From positions 1 to 6,137 of the forward strand of contig JAGQWW010000170.1 of the NCBI GenBank assembly GCA_020436955.1: a DNA stretch of 6,137 bases, written 5' to 3'. Shown one piece after another: positions 1-6,137 of the stretch (positions are counted from its first letter, which is position 1; every line of letters begins with the position of its first letter). This DNA is from Saprospiraceae bacterium (GTDB taxonomy: Bacteria; Bacteroidota; Bacteroidia; Chitinophagales; Saprospiraceae). The notes under the pieces were generated by a model. It did not search any database. It saw only the letters and a list, made by a program, of their open reading frames with translations, and was not told the DNA's origin. The translations under genes and the position numbers were made by a program.

Positions 1-584
1 GCCCCAATGACATCGGATGGTTTGTATGTGCTATGAAAGAAAGTATAGCGGTATCGTCAGTAGAAGATGATCTAAAGGGGCTTTTAAGGGACCGCCATCA
101 AATTGCACCCGATGATGAACAAGGAGTAAGATCGTTTAATCTTGAAAAGGAATTCAATGAGTTCCAGGGCTTATTTTCCGGTATCCGCTGGTTGGTATGG
201 TTTGTTGGTATAGGTAGTCTCGTTGCCGGAGTAATCGGTGTTGGCAACATCATGCTGATAGTGGTAAAAGAACGGACAAAGGAAATCGGGCTGCGCAAAG
301 CTTTGGGTGCCACACCTGCCGATGTAATCAAAATGATTTTATTGGAATCTGTATTCATCACTACCCTGGCCGGATACCTGGGGCTTGTCTTCAGTACCAG
401 CATTATTTTCCTAATGGAATTGGCAGTCGGTGAAGGCAATGAGTTTTTTGCCAGTCCTGAAGTCGATTTGACAGTAGGGGTAGGTGCTATTATTATTTTA
501 GTAATATCCGGTGCGCTCACCGGTCTTATACCGGCTTTACAAGCTGCAAGTATTCAACCTGTTATTGCATTAAGAGACGAATAA
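1..584 (+). CDS. ABC transporter permease, MacB/FtsX type (3' part, runs off left edge)
   Basis: This is the C-terminal part of an inner-membrane permease of the MacB/FtsX family, which works with an ATPase and a periplasmic adaptor in export of macrolides, peptides or other substrates. The reading frame is open from base 3 to the left edge, so the ATG at 33 is internal rather than the start. Counting from that ATG, the end of the periplasmic domain (about residues 1-45, with RHQIAPDDEQ typical of MacB-like proteins) is followed by a membrane segment at about 52-77. Next comes the cytoplasmic coupling stretch KERTKEIGLRKALGATPADV (79-98), the family hallmark. Two more membrane segments follow at about 104-130 and 145-168, then the usual ending AASIQPVIALRDE. 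The adaptor gene begins 20 bp downstream, which supports a tripartite pump. The ATPase domain is not in the window. The substrate cannot be told. The family call is secure. Confidence 0.93.
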   Translation, partial: PNDIGWFVCAMKESIAVSSVEDDLKGLLRDRHQIAPDDEQGVRSFNLEKEFNEFQGLFSGIRWLVWFVGIGSLVAGVIGVGNIMLIVVKERTKEIGLRKALGATPADVIKMILLESVFITTLAGYLGLVFSTSIIFLMELAVGEGNEFFASPEVDLTVGVGAIIILVISGALTGLIPALQAASIQPVIALRDE

Positions 585-604
585 AACAAAAGAACACCCG
601 CGTT

Positions 605-1846
605 ATGAAGAAAAAAGGATGTTTATATGGAGCCATTGGCCTATTGGTTATTTTAAGTGCCTTCCTTGTTTGGTACTTTGTTAACCAATCCTCAGGTGAA
701 GAGAAGTCCATGGAATTTGAGAAACCGGAGATTACTGACATTGTAAAAAAAGCAGTAGCAACCGGAGCGGTACGCCCCAGAAAAGAAGTACAAATCAAGC
801 CTCAGGTTTCCGGAGTTATTGAAGAGTTATATGTAGAAGCCGGATCTGTAGTACAGAAAGGGCAAAAAATAGCCAAAATCAAGCTGGTTCCAAGCGAAAC
901 TTCCATCAATAATGCCCAATCCAGTGTAGAATTGGCAAGAATCCGTTTGCAGGAAGCAAAGCGGGAATTGAACCGCCAGGAGTCTGTTTACACCAATAAA
1001 CTTGACGTAGAAAGTGCTCGCTCAGCCTATGAAAATGCCAAGCAGGAAGAAAAACGCGCGAAGCAATTATTTGATGAAGGAGTTATCTCAGAGCAGGATT
1101 ATCAGCGCAATCAAATGACGCTTGAACAAAGGCAAACGGAATATGAGAATGCAAAGCTTATTTCAAATAACGCCTTAAAGGCAGCTAACACTGAAGTAGA
1201 AATTCGTGCCCAGGAACTGAATGCAGCAATCAACAACTTACAATTATTACGGGAAGGTGCTGCTCAAAACAGCAAGCAGGTTGCCAACATCGTGACTTCA
1301 ACAGTTGCTGGTATGGTACTGGATATTCCCGTTGAAGAAGGTAGCTCAGTCATTGAAAGGAATAATTTCAATGAAGGTACTACCATAGCCTCGGTTGCTG
1401 ACATGAATAGTCTTATATTTGAAGGAATGGTTGACGAGTCGGATGTTGGAAAAATAAAGGAAGGAATGCCTTTGGAACTGACGGTGGGTGCTATTCAAAA
1501 TAAAAAATTCGATGCAACACTGGAGTATATTTCTCCCAAAGGAGTCGAAGAAGAAGGAAGCGTGAAATTCGAAATCCGTGCAGCCATCAAACCGGATGAA
1601 GAATACTTTTTAAGAGCCGGATATTCAGCCAGCGGGGATATAATTTTGGATAAAAAAACTGGTGTGGTTGGTATTAAAGAAAGGGATGTAATATTTGAGA
1701 AGGACAGCACCTACGTTGAATTAAAAACTGGCGAAGAATCCGTTGAAAAGATACCCGTTGAGATTGGTTTGTCTGATGGAATTCTGGTGGAAGTGCTATC
1801 GGGATTGGATACTACCAAACAGGTGAAAATTCAACAGAAACTGTAA
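605..1846 (+). CDS. Periplasmic adaptor subunit of an efflux pump (HlyD/MacA-like membrane fusion protein)
   Basis: A 413-residue membrane fusion protein that would bridge the inner-membrane permease encoded just upstream and an outer-membrane channel. An N-terminal membrane anchor (about residues 6-26, after KKK) is followed by the first half of a lipoyl-like domain (about 60-95, VSGVIEELYVEAGSVVQKGQ). A long helical hairpin rich in Glu, Gln, Lys and Ala (about 98-215) comes next, then the second lipoyl half (about 230-263, STVAGMVLDIPVEEGSSV). A beta-barrel domain (about 268-350) and a membrane-proximal domain (about 353-413) complete it. Order and length match MacA-type adaptors. The ATG at 605 lies 20 bp after the permease stop and gives the expected Lys-rich start before the anchor. 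The stop is 4 bp before the lipoprotein gene, so the three are probably one transcript. The substrate is unknown; the symbol macA is not assigned because specificity cannot be seen. Confidence 0.92.
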   Translation: MKKKGCLYGAIGLLVILSAFLVWYFVNQSSGEEKSMEFEKPEITDIVKKAVATGAVRPRKEVQIKPQVSGVIEELYVEAGSVVQKGQKIAKIKLVPSETSINNAQSSVELARIRLQEAKRELNRQESVYTNKLDVESARSAYENAKQEEKRAKQLFDEGVISEQDYQRNQMTLEQRQTEYENAKLISNNALKAANTEVEIRAQELNAAINNLQLLREGAAQNSKQVANIVTSTVAGMVLDIPVEEGSSVIERNNFNEGTTIASVADMNSLIFEGMVDESDVGKIKEGMPLELTVGAIQNKKFDATLEYISPKGVEEEGSVKFEIRAAIKPDEEYFLRAGYSASGDIILDKKTGVVGIKERDVIFEKDSTYVELKTGEESVEKIPVEIGLSDGILVEVLSGLDTTKQVKIQQKL

Positions 1847-1850
1847 AAAT

Positions 1851-2969
1851 ATGTACGAAAAGGTTCTATTGTGGTCATTTATCATCTTCCTCGCTGCCGC
1901 ATGTCAGTTTGAACGGCAATTTGAGGAGGTGCATGATATGGCTGAATATGAGTCTTTTCAACAACTTTCCAAAACGCATCAACTCAATCTCCTGAGATTA
2001 GGGGAAGCTGGTCAATCGCTTGATTTGTGCCTTAGGTTAACGGATGGGAAAACAGGGCAACCTCTGAAAAGAAAAGGTGTGGTGGTTTATCAGGCTAATG
2101 CTAAGGGAGATTACCTTTGGGAAATACCCGGTGATAAAAGTACCGCCAAATTACGTGGCCAACTATTAACAGATGAGGAGGGTAGGATATTTTTGAAGAC
2201 CTTACTACCTGGTGACTTTGGCTCTACTTTTAATAACAGAACCATCCATTTGAAAGTAGAAGGAACAAATCCTGACCAACTCAATTTATATTTCCGGCAG
2301 TACGCCAATGCGGACCTTCAAAAGGAAATTCAAAAGGCACCGGACAAATTCTTGATTAACCTGGAACAAGACGCCAGATCAAATTTAATTGGGGTACAAA
2401 ATCTGGTAATTGGTAAGGGTACACAAAAAAATATCGCAACTACCACTTTACCTTCATGTGAATGGTGTGGTTGTAATGAAGCTCCAGAAGACATAGGTTA
2501 CACCACCACTATAGCTCCCTTCGGAGAACCCGGCACACCCCTCGAATTATCCGGCACGGTTTATTTGGAAGATGGAATAACACCTGCCAGCGATGTTATC
2601 ATTTATGCATATCACACCAATGCAAAAGGCTTGTATGCCAAAAAGGGAGATGAAACCGGCAATGGTCTACGACATGGATATTTAAGAGGATGGGTAAAGA
2701 CGAATGAGCAGGGGCAATATAAATTTCGAACCATTAAACCAGCTCCCTACCCTACCCGGGAAGAGCCCGCCCACATTCACATGACCTTAAAAGCGCCGGG
2801 TTATCCTGAATATTGGATACAAAGCACTTTGTTTAAAGGTGACCCACTTATAAGTCCAGAGGATTACGATATTTTGGAAACCAATCCCCACATAATTGAA
2901 TTTACCAAAGGGGAAGATGGTATTTTACGTGGTAAACGAGATATCATTATAAGTCAACCAAAATCATGA
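1851..2969 (+). CDS. Lipoprotein with two intradiol ring-cleavage dioxygenase-like domains
   Basis: A 372-residue predicted lipoprotein: a hydrophobic signal (about 5-17) ends in a lipobox with the acylated Cys at 18 (LAAAC). The C-terminal part (about 217-332) resembles protocatechuate 3,4-dioxygenase: APFGEPGTPLELSGTVY, then GLY (Tyr262), FRTIKPAPYP (Tyr300) and PAHIHM (His308, His310). In the family those two Tyr and two His hold the non-haem Fe(III) used to cleave catechols between the hydroxyls. An N-terminal stretch (about 57-150) looks like a second copy of the fold: VVVYQANAKGDY (Tyr88), LLPGDF (Phe123 where Tyr300 would be) and RTIHLKV (Thr131, His133). It keeps only two of the four ligands and is probably not catalytic. 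A Cys cluster CEWCGC (203-208) sits in the linker. It starts 4 bp after the adaptor gene. The fold is fairly clear, but catechol cleavage by a membrane-anchored protein is inference; a binding or other oxidative role is possible. Confidence 0.8.
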   Translation: MYEKVLLWSFIIFLAAACQFERQFEEVHDMAEYESFQQLSKTHQLNLLRLGEAGQSLDLCLRLTDGKTGQPLKRKGVVVYQANAKGDYLWEIPGDKSTAKLRGQLLTDEEGRIFLKTLLPGDFGSTFNNRTIHLKVEGTNPDQLNLYFRQYANADLQKEIQKAPDKFLINLEQDARSNLIGVQNLVIGKGTQKNIATTTLPSCEWCGCNEAPEDIGYTTTIAPFGEPGTPLELSGTVYLEDGITPASDVIIYAYHTNAKGLYAKKGDETGNGLRHGYLRGWVKTNEQGQYKFRTIKPAPYPTREEPAHIHMTLKAPGYPEYWIQSTLFKGDPLISPEDYDILETNPHIIEFTKGEDGILRGKRDIIISQPKS

Positions 2970-2999
2970 CCTAACTTTCTTAGCGATAAAACCAAATTC

Positions 3000-4130
3000 A
3001 TGCGCGTTACCTTTCTTTTATCCATTTTTTTCCTAAGCCTATCCCCTTCCACCTCTGCGCAACAAAATATATTTTTTAATCCTGGTGGTCAACGCCTTTC
3101 CTTTGGAAAGGATAAAGCCAAAACAGCAGCTCTGGAGACTGGAGATATCGATGGCGATGGAGATATTGATGTCGTAATTGCCAACGGCAGGCATTGGCCC
3201 GATCAAAACGAAATATTCCTTAACTCGGGCGATGGAAGTTTCACGGTGTCCTACCAGATAGGAAAGTTTAAATCAACCACTTATGCTAACCTCCTGGGCG
3301 ACCTGGATGGCGATGGTGACCTTGATATCGTCGAAGGGAATGATGATGCCCCCAACCGTATTTATTTAAATGACGGCCAGGGCAATTTTACAGCATCCGG
3401 AACTTTTGGCCAGGCCTACGCTCCGACAAGAAATTTACACCTGTGTGATATCGATAATGATGGCGACCTGGATGTCCTAATAACCAATCGCGGCTCAAAA
3501 AATGAGATTTGCCTCAATGATGGGAATGGGAATTTTCCAAGGAGTGTTTTCTTTGGAAAAGAAGACGATTCAACAATTGACGTAAAAACTTTTGATATAG
3601 ATAATGATGGTGACCTCGATTTGGTATTGGCAAACCGAGATGCCCAGGAAAACTACATCTATTACAATAATAACCTGGACTTCTCTATCGGAAAGCCTGT
3701 AAGTAGAGATACGCTTGATTCGCGCGCAGTAGCCCTGGCAGATTTTAACAAGGATGGTTTTCCTGACCTCCTCATAGGAAATATCGGAGCTCCGAATCAG
3801 ATCTGTTTTAACGACAAAAGGGGTGGATTTGAAAATTGCACGGCAATCGATACCATTGCGGATTTCACGTTTTCCTTAGACATTGGTGATATCAACCAAG
3901 ACGGCCTGTTGGATATTGTCGTCGGCAATTCGGGGCAGCAAAATTATTACTACCTGGCTAGAAAGGATAATTCAGGATTTGATCGATTTGCTATCAATGA
4001 CAATGAATTTGATACGTACCGAATCCTACTGCAAGATTTAAACGGAGATAAATTTCCTGAAATATTGGAAGCCAACTCGGACGAGTTCAACCTTTATTTC
4101 ATTAATGTCATTCCTTATAGAAGGAAATAA
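3000..4130 (+). CDS. Exported FG-GAP/VCBS repeat protein, predicted seven-bladed beta-propeller
   Basis: A 376-residue exported protein. A signal peptide (about 1-20, cleavage likely after STSA before QQ) is followed by seven FG-GAP/VCBS repeats, each with a calcium-loop-like Asp motif. The motifs begin at residues 49, 101, 150, 199, 248, 297 and 346: DIDGDGDID, DLDGDGDLD, DIDNDGDLD, DIDNDGDLD, DFNKDGFPD, DINQDGLLD and DLNGDKFPE. From the second repeat on, the spacing is exactly 49 residues. Each Asp motif is followed by a short hydrophobic strand and Asn (such as VVIAN or LLIGN), and most repeats add a YLNDGNGNF-like segment. Such repeats build integrin-alpha-like propellers that bind ligands or other proteins. 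No enzyme domain, lipobox or T9SS sorting domain is seen; the protein ends shortly after the last repeat (IPYRRK). It starts 30 bp after the lipoprotein gene and may share its transcript. The ligand is unknown. Confidence 0.88.
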   Translation: MRVTFLLSIFFLSLSPSTSAQQNIFFNPGGQRLSFGKDKAKTAALETGDIDGDGDIDVVIANGRHWPDQNEIFLNSGDGSFTVSYQIGKFKSTTYANLLGDLDGDGDLDIVEGNDDAPNRIYLNDGQGNFTASGTFGQAYAPTRNLHLCDIDNDGDLDVLITNRGSKNEICLNDGNGNFPRSVFFGKEDDSTIDVKTFDIDNDGDLDLVLANRDAQENYIYYNNNLDFSIGKPVSRDTLDSRAVALADFNKDGFPDLLIGNIGAPNQICFNDKRGGFENCTAIDTIADFTFSLDIGDINQDGLLDIVVGNSGQQNYYYLARKDNSGFDRFAINDNEFDTYRILLQDLNGDKFPEILEANSDEFNLYFINVIPYRRK

Positions 4131-4167
4131 CCCCGAAGGTTTGGCTATCTATTAGCATTCAAAGATG

Positions 4168-4198
4168 GCATAAGCTTTGCTTTTTTACGTCGCGTAAA
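4168..4198 (+). terminator. Possible weak transcription terminator after the FG-GAP gene
   Basis: A short interrupted stem, GCA at 4168-4170 with TGC at 4178-4180, is followed directly by six T (4181-4186). An overlapping hairpin, TTTACG (4184-4189), loop TCG and CGTAAA (4193-4198), lies just after it. Both stems are short and A+T-rich. Position supports the call: 37 bp after the FG-GAP stop, in the only sizeable gap of the window. The rest of the gap (to 4269) is A+T-rich and shows no clear promoter. Confidence 0.25.
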
Positions 4199-4269
4199 TA
4201 AATAGAATTCATTGTTTCTAACCTCCCAAGTTACACTATTCAAATATTTTAGGTTAAACAAAGTAGGTA

Positions 4270-5229
4270 ATGAAACAAGTACTAATACATATAGTATTGT
4301 TGGTTTTTCCAACAATATTATATGGACAATGTCAAACCATGGTAAATTCTACCGATGGTTATAATGTCGATATTACATTAACGCCCGTTAGTCTTTCAGT
4401 TCCTTCCGAATGTCCATTTGGTTATAATTTTAATGTCGTTATAGATTACGATATTTCTTTTAGTGGAAACAACATTCCTGCAAATCTATATACATTACAA
4501 GGTACGCTAGACTGTAACGGTAGCAATGGTAATTATTTTCCTCTTCCAAACAATGGAGGAATAGGCTCAACTCTTTCTGCAACAGCATCAACAACAGATA
4601 CTGATTGTGGCACTGCTACCCCGGGTTCCAGAGGGTGTAATAATTTTAATATAACGATTGGAGGGCCCGGTATCCCAAATCAAATAATTCAATGTGGACT
4701 TGCTTTACCAGTTGAATTTGGCGTTTTTTCAATAAGTCTTAAAAATGAAATTCCAACCTTGGAATGGACCACTTATTCTGAAATTAGGAACGATCATTTT
4801 GAAATTTTACATTCTCCAACTGGAAATGTCTGGAAAACCATTGGGTCTATTCCGGGTGCCGGAAATTCTACCCAAACTACGTATTATGAATTTGAGGATC
4901 ACAATGCAAAACCCGGCTATAATTATTACAGATTAAAACAGGTTGACAGTGATGGAACTTACATACTGACTGATATTCGGGTAATAAACCTAATGGAAAA
5001 AAGCAATCCCAAAATATACCCTAACCCATTTTCAGATATCATTCATCTTGAAAATTTAGAAATTAATGGAGAGTTCAAAATTCTTGATGTATTAGGCAAG
5101 GATGTAACTTCTCAAATTGAGGTTATTTCAACTCAAATTCATTCCAAAAAATTAAATTTATCAAGACTCCATAACGGTATCTACACAATTGTTTTCTCCG
5201 GGAATTCCATTAAATTGGTGAAAACATAA
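4270..5229 (+). CDS. Secreted protein with T9SS type A C-terminal sorting domain
   Basis: A 319-residue protein predicted to cross the inner membrane by a Sec signal (about 1-19, cleavage likely after LYG before QCQ) and then the outer membrane by the type IX secretion system. Three parts are visible. Residues about 20-145 form an unrecognised domain with six Cys (21, 48, 82, 113, 123, 142), rich in Asn, Thr, Ser and Gly, perhaps disulfide-bonded. Residues about 146-240 are the beta-rich module often found before T9SS tails in Bacteroidota (LPVEFGVF, LEWTTYSEIRNDHFEI, GYNYYRLKQVDSDG). Residues about 246-319 are the sorting domain: KIYPNPFSD, FKILDVLGKDV, LNLSRLHNGIYTIVF, ending in IKLVKT. The tail is normally removed on export and the protein fixed to the surface or released. 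Cys21 is not a lipobox because Gln precedes it. The gene is more A+T-rich than its neighbours. The role of the N-terminal domain is unknown. Confidence 0.87.
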   Translation: MKQVLIHIVLLVFPTILYGQCQTMVNSTDGYNVDITLTPVSLSVPSECPFGYNFNVVIDYDISFSGNNIPANLYTLQGTLDCNGSNGNYFPLPNNGGIGSTLSATASTTDTDCGTATPGSRGCNNFNITIGGPGIPNQIIQCGLALPVEFGVFSISLKNEIPTLEWTTYSEIRNDHFEILHSPTGNVWKTIGSIPGAGNSTQTTYYEFEDHNAKPGYNYYRLKQVDSDGTYILTDIRVINLMEKSNPKIYPNPFSDIIHLENLEINGEFKILDVLGKDVTSQIEVISTQIHSKKLNLSRLHNGIYTIVFSGNSIKLVKT

Positions 5230-5240
5230 AATTTGTAGCC

Positions 5241-5738
5241 TTGGATATAGTACTACTATCGGGAAGTGCCCGAAAAGATGGAGATTCACAACTTATTTTG
5301 GATTATTTCTCAAAGCATAATCGCTGGAGGTTGATAGATTTGAATGACTATTCCTTTTCTTATTATGACTATGAGCATGCAAACCGAGGCGATGAGTTTT
5401 TACCATTAGTGAAGGATATCATTCAACATCAAAAGACCATAGTTTTCCTTACCCCGGTATATTGGTATGCAATGAGTGGATTGATGAAGGTTTTTTTGGA
5501 CAGGATGACGGACCTTATTACCATTGAAAAAGACTGGGGTAGGAAATTAAGAGGTATGGGACTAGGTGTTATCACTACTTCAAACGGGAATAACTTAGGG
5601 GAAGACTTTTGGCTCCCATTTTCAAAAACAGCCGAATACCTGGGCATGCCTTATCTGGAAAATATGCATACCTTAAACGGTCAAGGTGATTTGGAAAAAT
5701 TTCGTCTGGCAATTGAATCAAAAACTGATAAAATATAG
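5241..5738 (+). CDS. NAD(P)H-dependent FMN oxidoreductase, flavodoxin-like fold, TTG start
   Basis: A 165-residue cytoplasmic protein of the NADPH-dependent FMN reductase/flavodoxin-like family, which transfers electrons from NAD(P)H through bound FMN to quinones, azo or nitro compounds, or other flavins. Strand 1 and the phosphate loop are plain at the N-terminus (IVLLSGSARKDGDS, 3-16). The second flavin-contacting segment is FLTPVYWYAMSGLMKVFLDR (69-88), and a third loop is ITTSNGNNLG (111-120). The start is set by sequence: strand 1 begins straight after the TTG at 5241, an in-frame stop lies at 5211-5213, and the first in-frame ATG encodes residue 78, beyond the flavin loop. Only ATT or ATA could begin further upstream. 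It is slightly short for the family. It begins 11 bp after the T9SS gene and ends 5 bp before the next gene, so it probably belongs with the latter. The substrate is unknown. Confidence 0.85.
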   Translation: MDIVLLSGSARKDGDSQLILDYFSKHNRWRLIDLNDYSFSYYDYEHANRGDEFLPLVKDIIQHQKTIVFLTPVYWYAMSGLMKVFLDRMTDLITIEKDWGRKLRGMGLGVITTSNGNNLGEDFWLPFSKTAEYLGMPYLENMHTLNGQGDLEKFRLAIESKTDKI

Positions 5739-5743
5739 AGGGG

Positions 5744-6137
5744 ATGCAGCACCAACTTGAAGAACTTTCCTTAGCAGAAAAACAATTGATCAGCACCTTA
5801 AACTGGTTCAGAAGTCATTATGCCTTATATCAGGGCCTGGATCAAGATCGACCTGCCACACTTTCAGCAGTAGAGCAATTTGGTCGGGATTGGATAGGGA
5901 GATTTAAAGAAAACTGGGGCCCGGCTTTCGTTACGCTTTCGGAAAAAGAAATCATAAGTTTTGAGGGTGGCTCCTATCAGTTTACGCCCTATGGTAGCCA
6001 GGTTAAAGAAGATTTGGAAATGGTATTTCCTTTTTATCAAATGGAATATGACAACTTTTTTGACCAGGCAGAAAATTCGAATTCCCACCAAAAGTTTTGT
6101 GAAAGAGTGTACGGCTTAAACCTAACTCAACATGGCC
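5744..6137 (+). CDS. Probable SAM-dependent methyltransferase, N-terminal part (runs off right edge)
   Basis: An open frame from ATG 5744 to the right edge (131 full codons). It begins MQHQLEELSLAEKQLISTLN and includes a stretch like a winged-helix region (about 36-90: LSAVEQFGRDWIGRFKENWG, then EKEIISFEGGSYQFTPYGSQ). It then runs into FCERVYGLNLTQHG (118-131). From memory of the family, the last stretch resembles the segment before the SAM-binding core in some class I methyltransferases with a helical/winged N-terminal extension. The glycine-rich SAM motif itself would lie beyond the edge, so the call is tentative. A purine stretch GAGGGG touches the ATG (5738-5743), too close for an ideal Shine-Dalgarno sequence. 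The gap after the flavin reductase stop is only 5 bp, which suggests co-translation. It could instead be a protein of unknown function with only this N-terminal likeness. Confidence 0.55.
   Translation, partial: MQHQLEELSLAEKQLISTLNWFRSHYALYQGLDQDRPATLSAVEQFGRDWIGRFKENWGPAFVTLSEKEIISFEGGSYQFTPYGSQVKEDLEMVFPFYQMEYDNFFDQAENSNSHQKFCERVYGLNLTQHG

Noticed and set aside
33..35. ATG as start of a complete 183-residue permease gene
   Set aside because: The frame stays open to the left edge and the residues before it (DIGWFVCA) read as coding, so this Met is internal to a longer permease.
98..520. Antisense open frame of 140 residues over the permease, and other antisense frames at 562-798, 1495-1710, 2111-2308, 5429-5647, 5575-5796 and 5864-6091
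   Set aside because: Each lies opposite a well-supported + strand gene, shows no domain likeness, and has composition expected of the complement of coding DNA.
2972..2979. TAACTTTC as a Bacteroidota -7 element (TAnnTTTG) ahead of the FG-GAP gene
   Set aside because: The last base differs and no -33 TTG-type element was found at suitable distance.
3144..4061. Regular 147-bp spacing as a CRISPR or DNA-level repeat array
   Set aside because: The period is a multiple of three inside one frame and reflects protein repeats; the units differ strongly at DNA level and have no constant repeat unit.
4245..4252. TATTTTAG as a -7 element ahead of the T9SS gene
   Set aside because: It misses one consensus base, and the nearest upstream TTG (4212-4214) is about 30 bp away, too far for the usual spacing.
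4270..4332. Lipoprotein signal at Cys21 of the T9SS protein
   Set aside because: The residue before Cys is Gln (YGQC), which does not fit a lipobox; ordinary cleavage before Gln20 is more likely.
4745..4936. A 63-residue + strand frame inside the T9SS gene
   Set aside because: It overlaps the conserved secretion module in another frame and has no recognisable sequence.

Overview
The window looks like a piece of a Bacteroidota chromosome. The strongest evidence is a protein at 4270-5229 with a type IX secretion (T9SS) C-terminal sorting domain (YPNPFSD motif) behind the YYRLKQVD-type module common in this phylum. Signal peptides ending in A/G before Gln, weak or absent Shine-Dalgarno sequences and a moderate G+C content fit. 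The genus cannot be told from this sequence. All seven genes lie on the + strand and are tightly packed; the only sizeable gap is 139 bp (4131-4269).

Left block (1-2969): the 3' end of a MacB/FtsX-type ABC transporter permease, a MacA/HlyD-like periplasmic adaptor 20 bp later, and a lipoprotein with an intradiol-dioxygenase fold 4 bp after that. The first two should form part of a tripartite efflux or export pump whose ATPase and other parts lie to the left or elsewhere. The lipoprotein is probably co-transcribed. It carries two intradiol-type domains: the second keeps the Tyr/Tyr/His/His iron ligands, the first has lost half of them.

Middle block (3000-5229): an exported protein with seven FG-GAP/VCBS repeats, six of the seven at an exact 49-residue spacing and so probably a seven-bladed beta-propeller, then the 139-bp gap with a weak terminator-like sequence, then the T9SS cargo protein. 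The cargo gene is visibly more A+T-rich than its neighbours and has an unrecognised N-terminal domain with six cysteines.

Right block (5241-6137): a small NAD(P)H-dependent flavin oxidoreductase starting at TTG, then, 5 bp on, the 5' part of what looks like a SAM-dependent methyltransferase cut by the right edge. These two are probably an operon of cytoplasmic enzymes unrelated to the surface proteins before them.

No RNA gene, insertion sequence, CRISPR array or attachment site was seen. No clearly new system is evident; the most distinctive items are the duplicated dioxygenase-fold lipoprotein and the cysteine-containing secreted protein.
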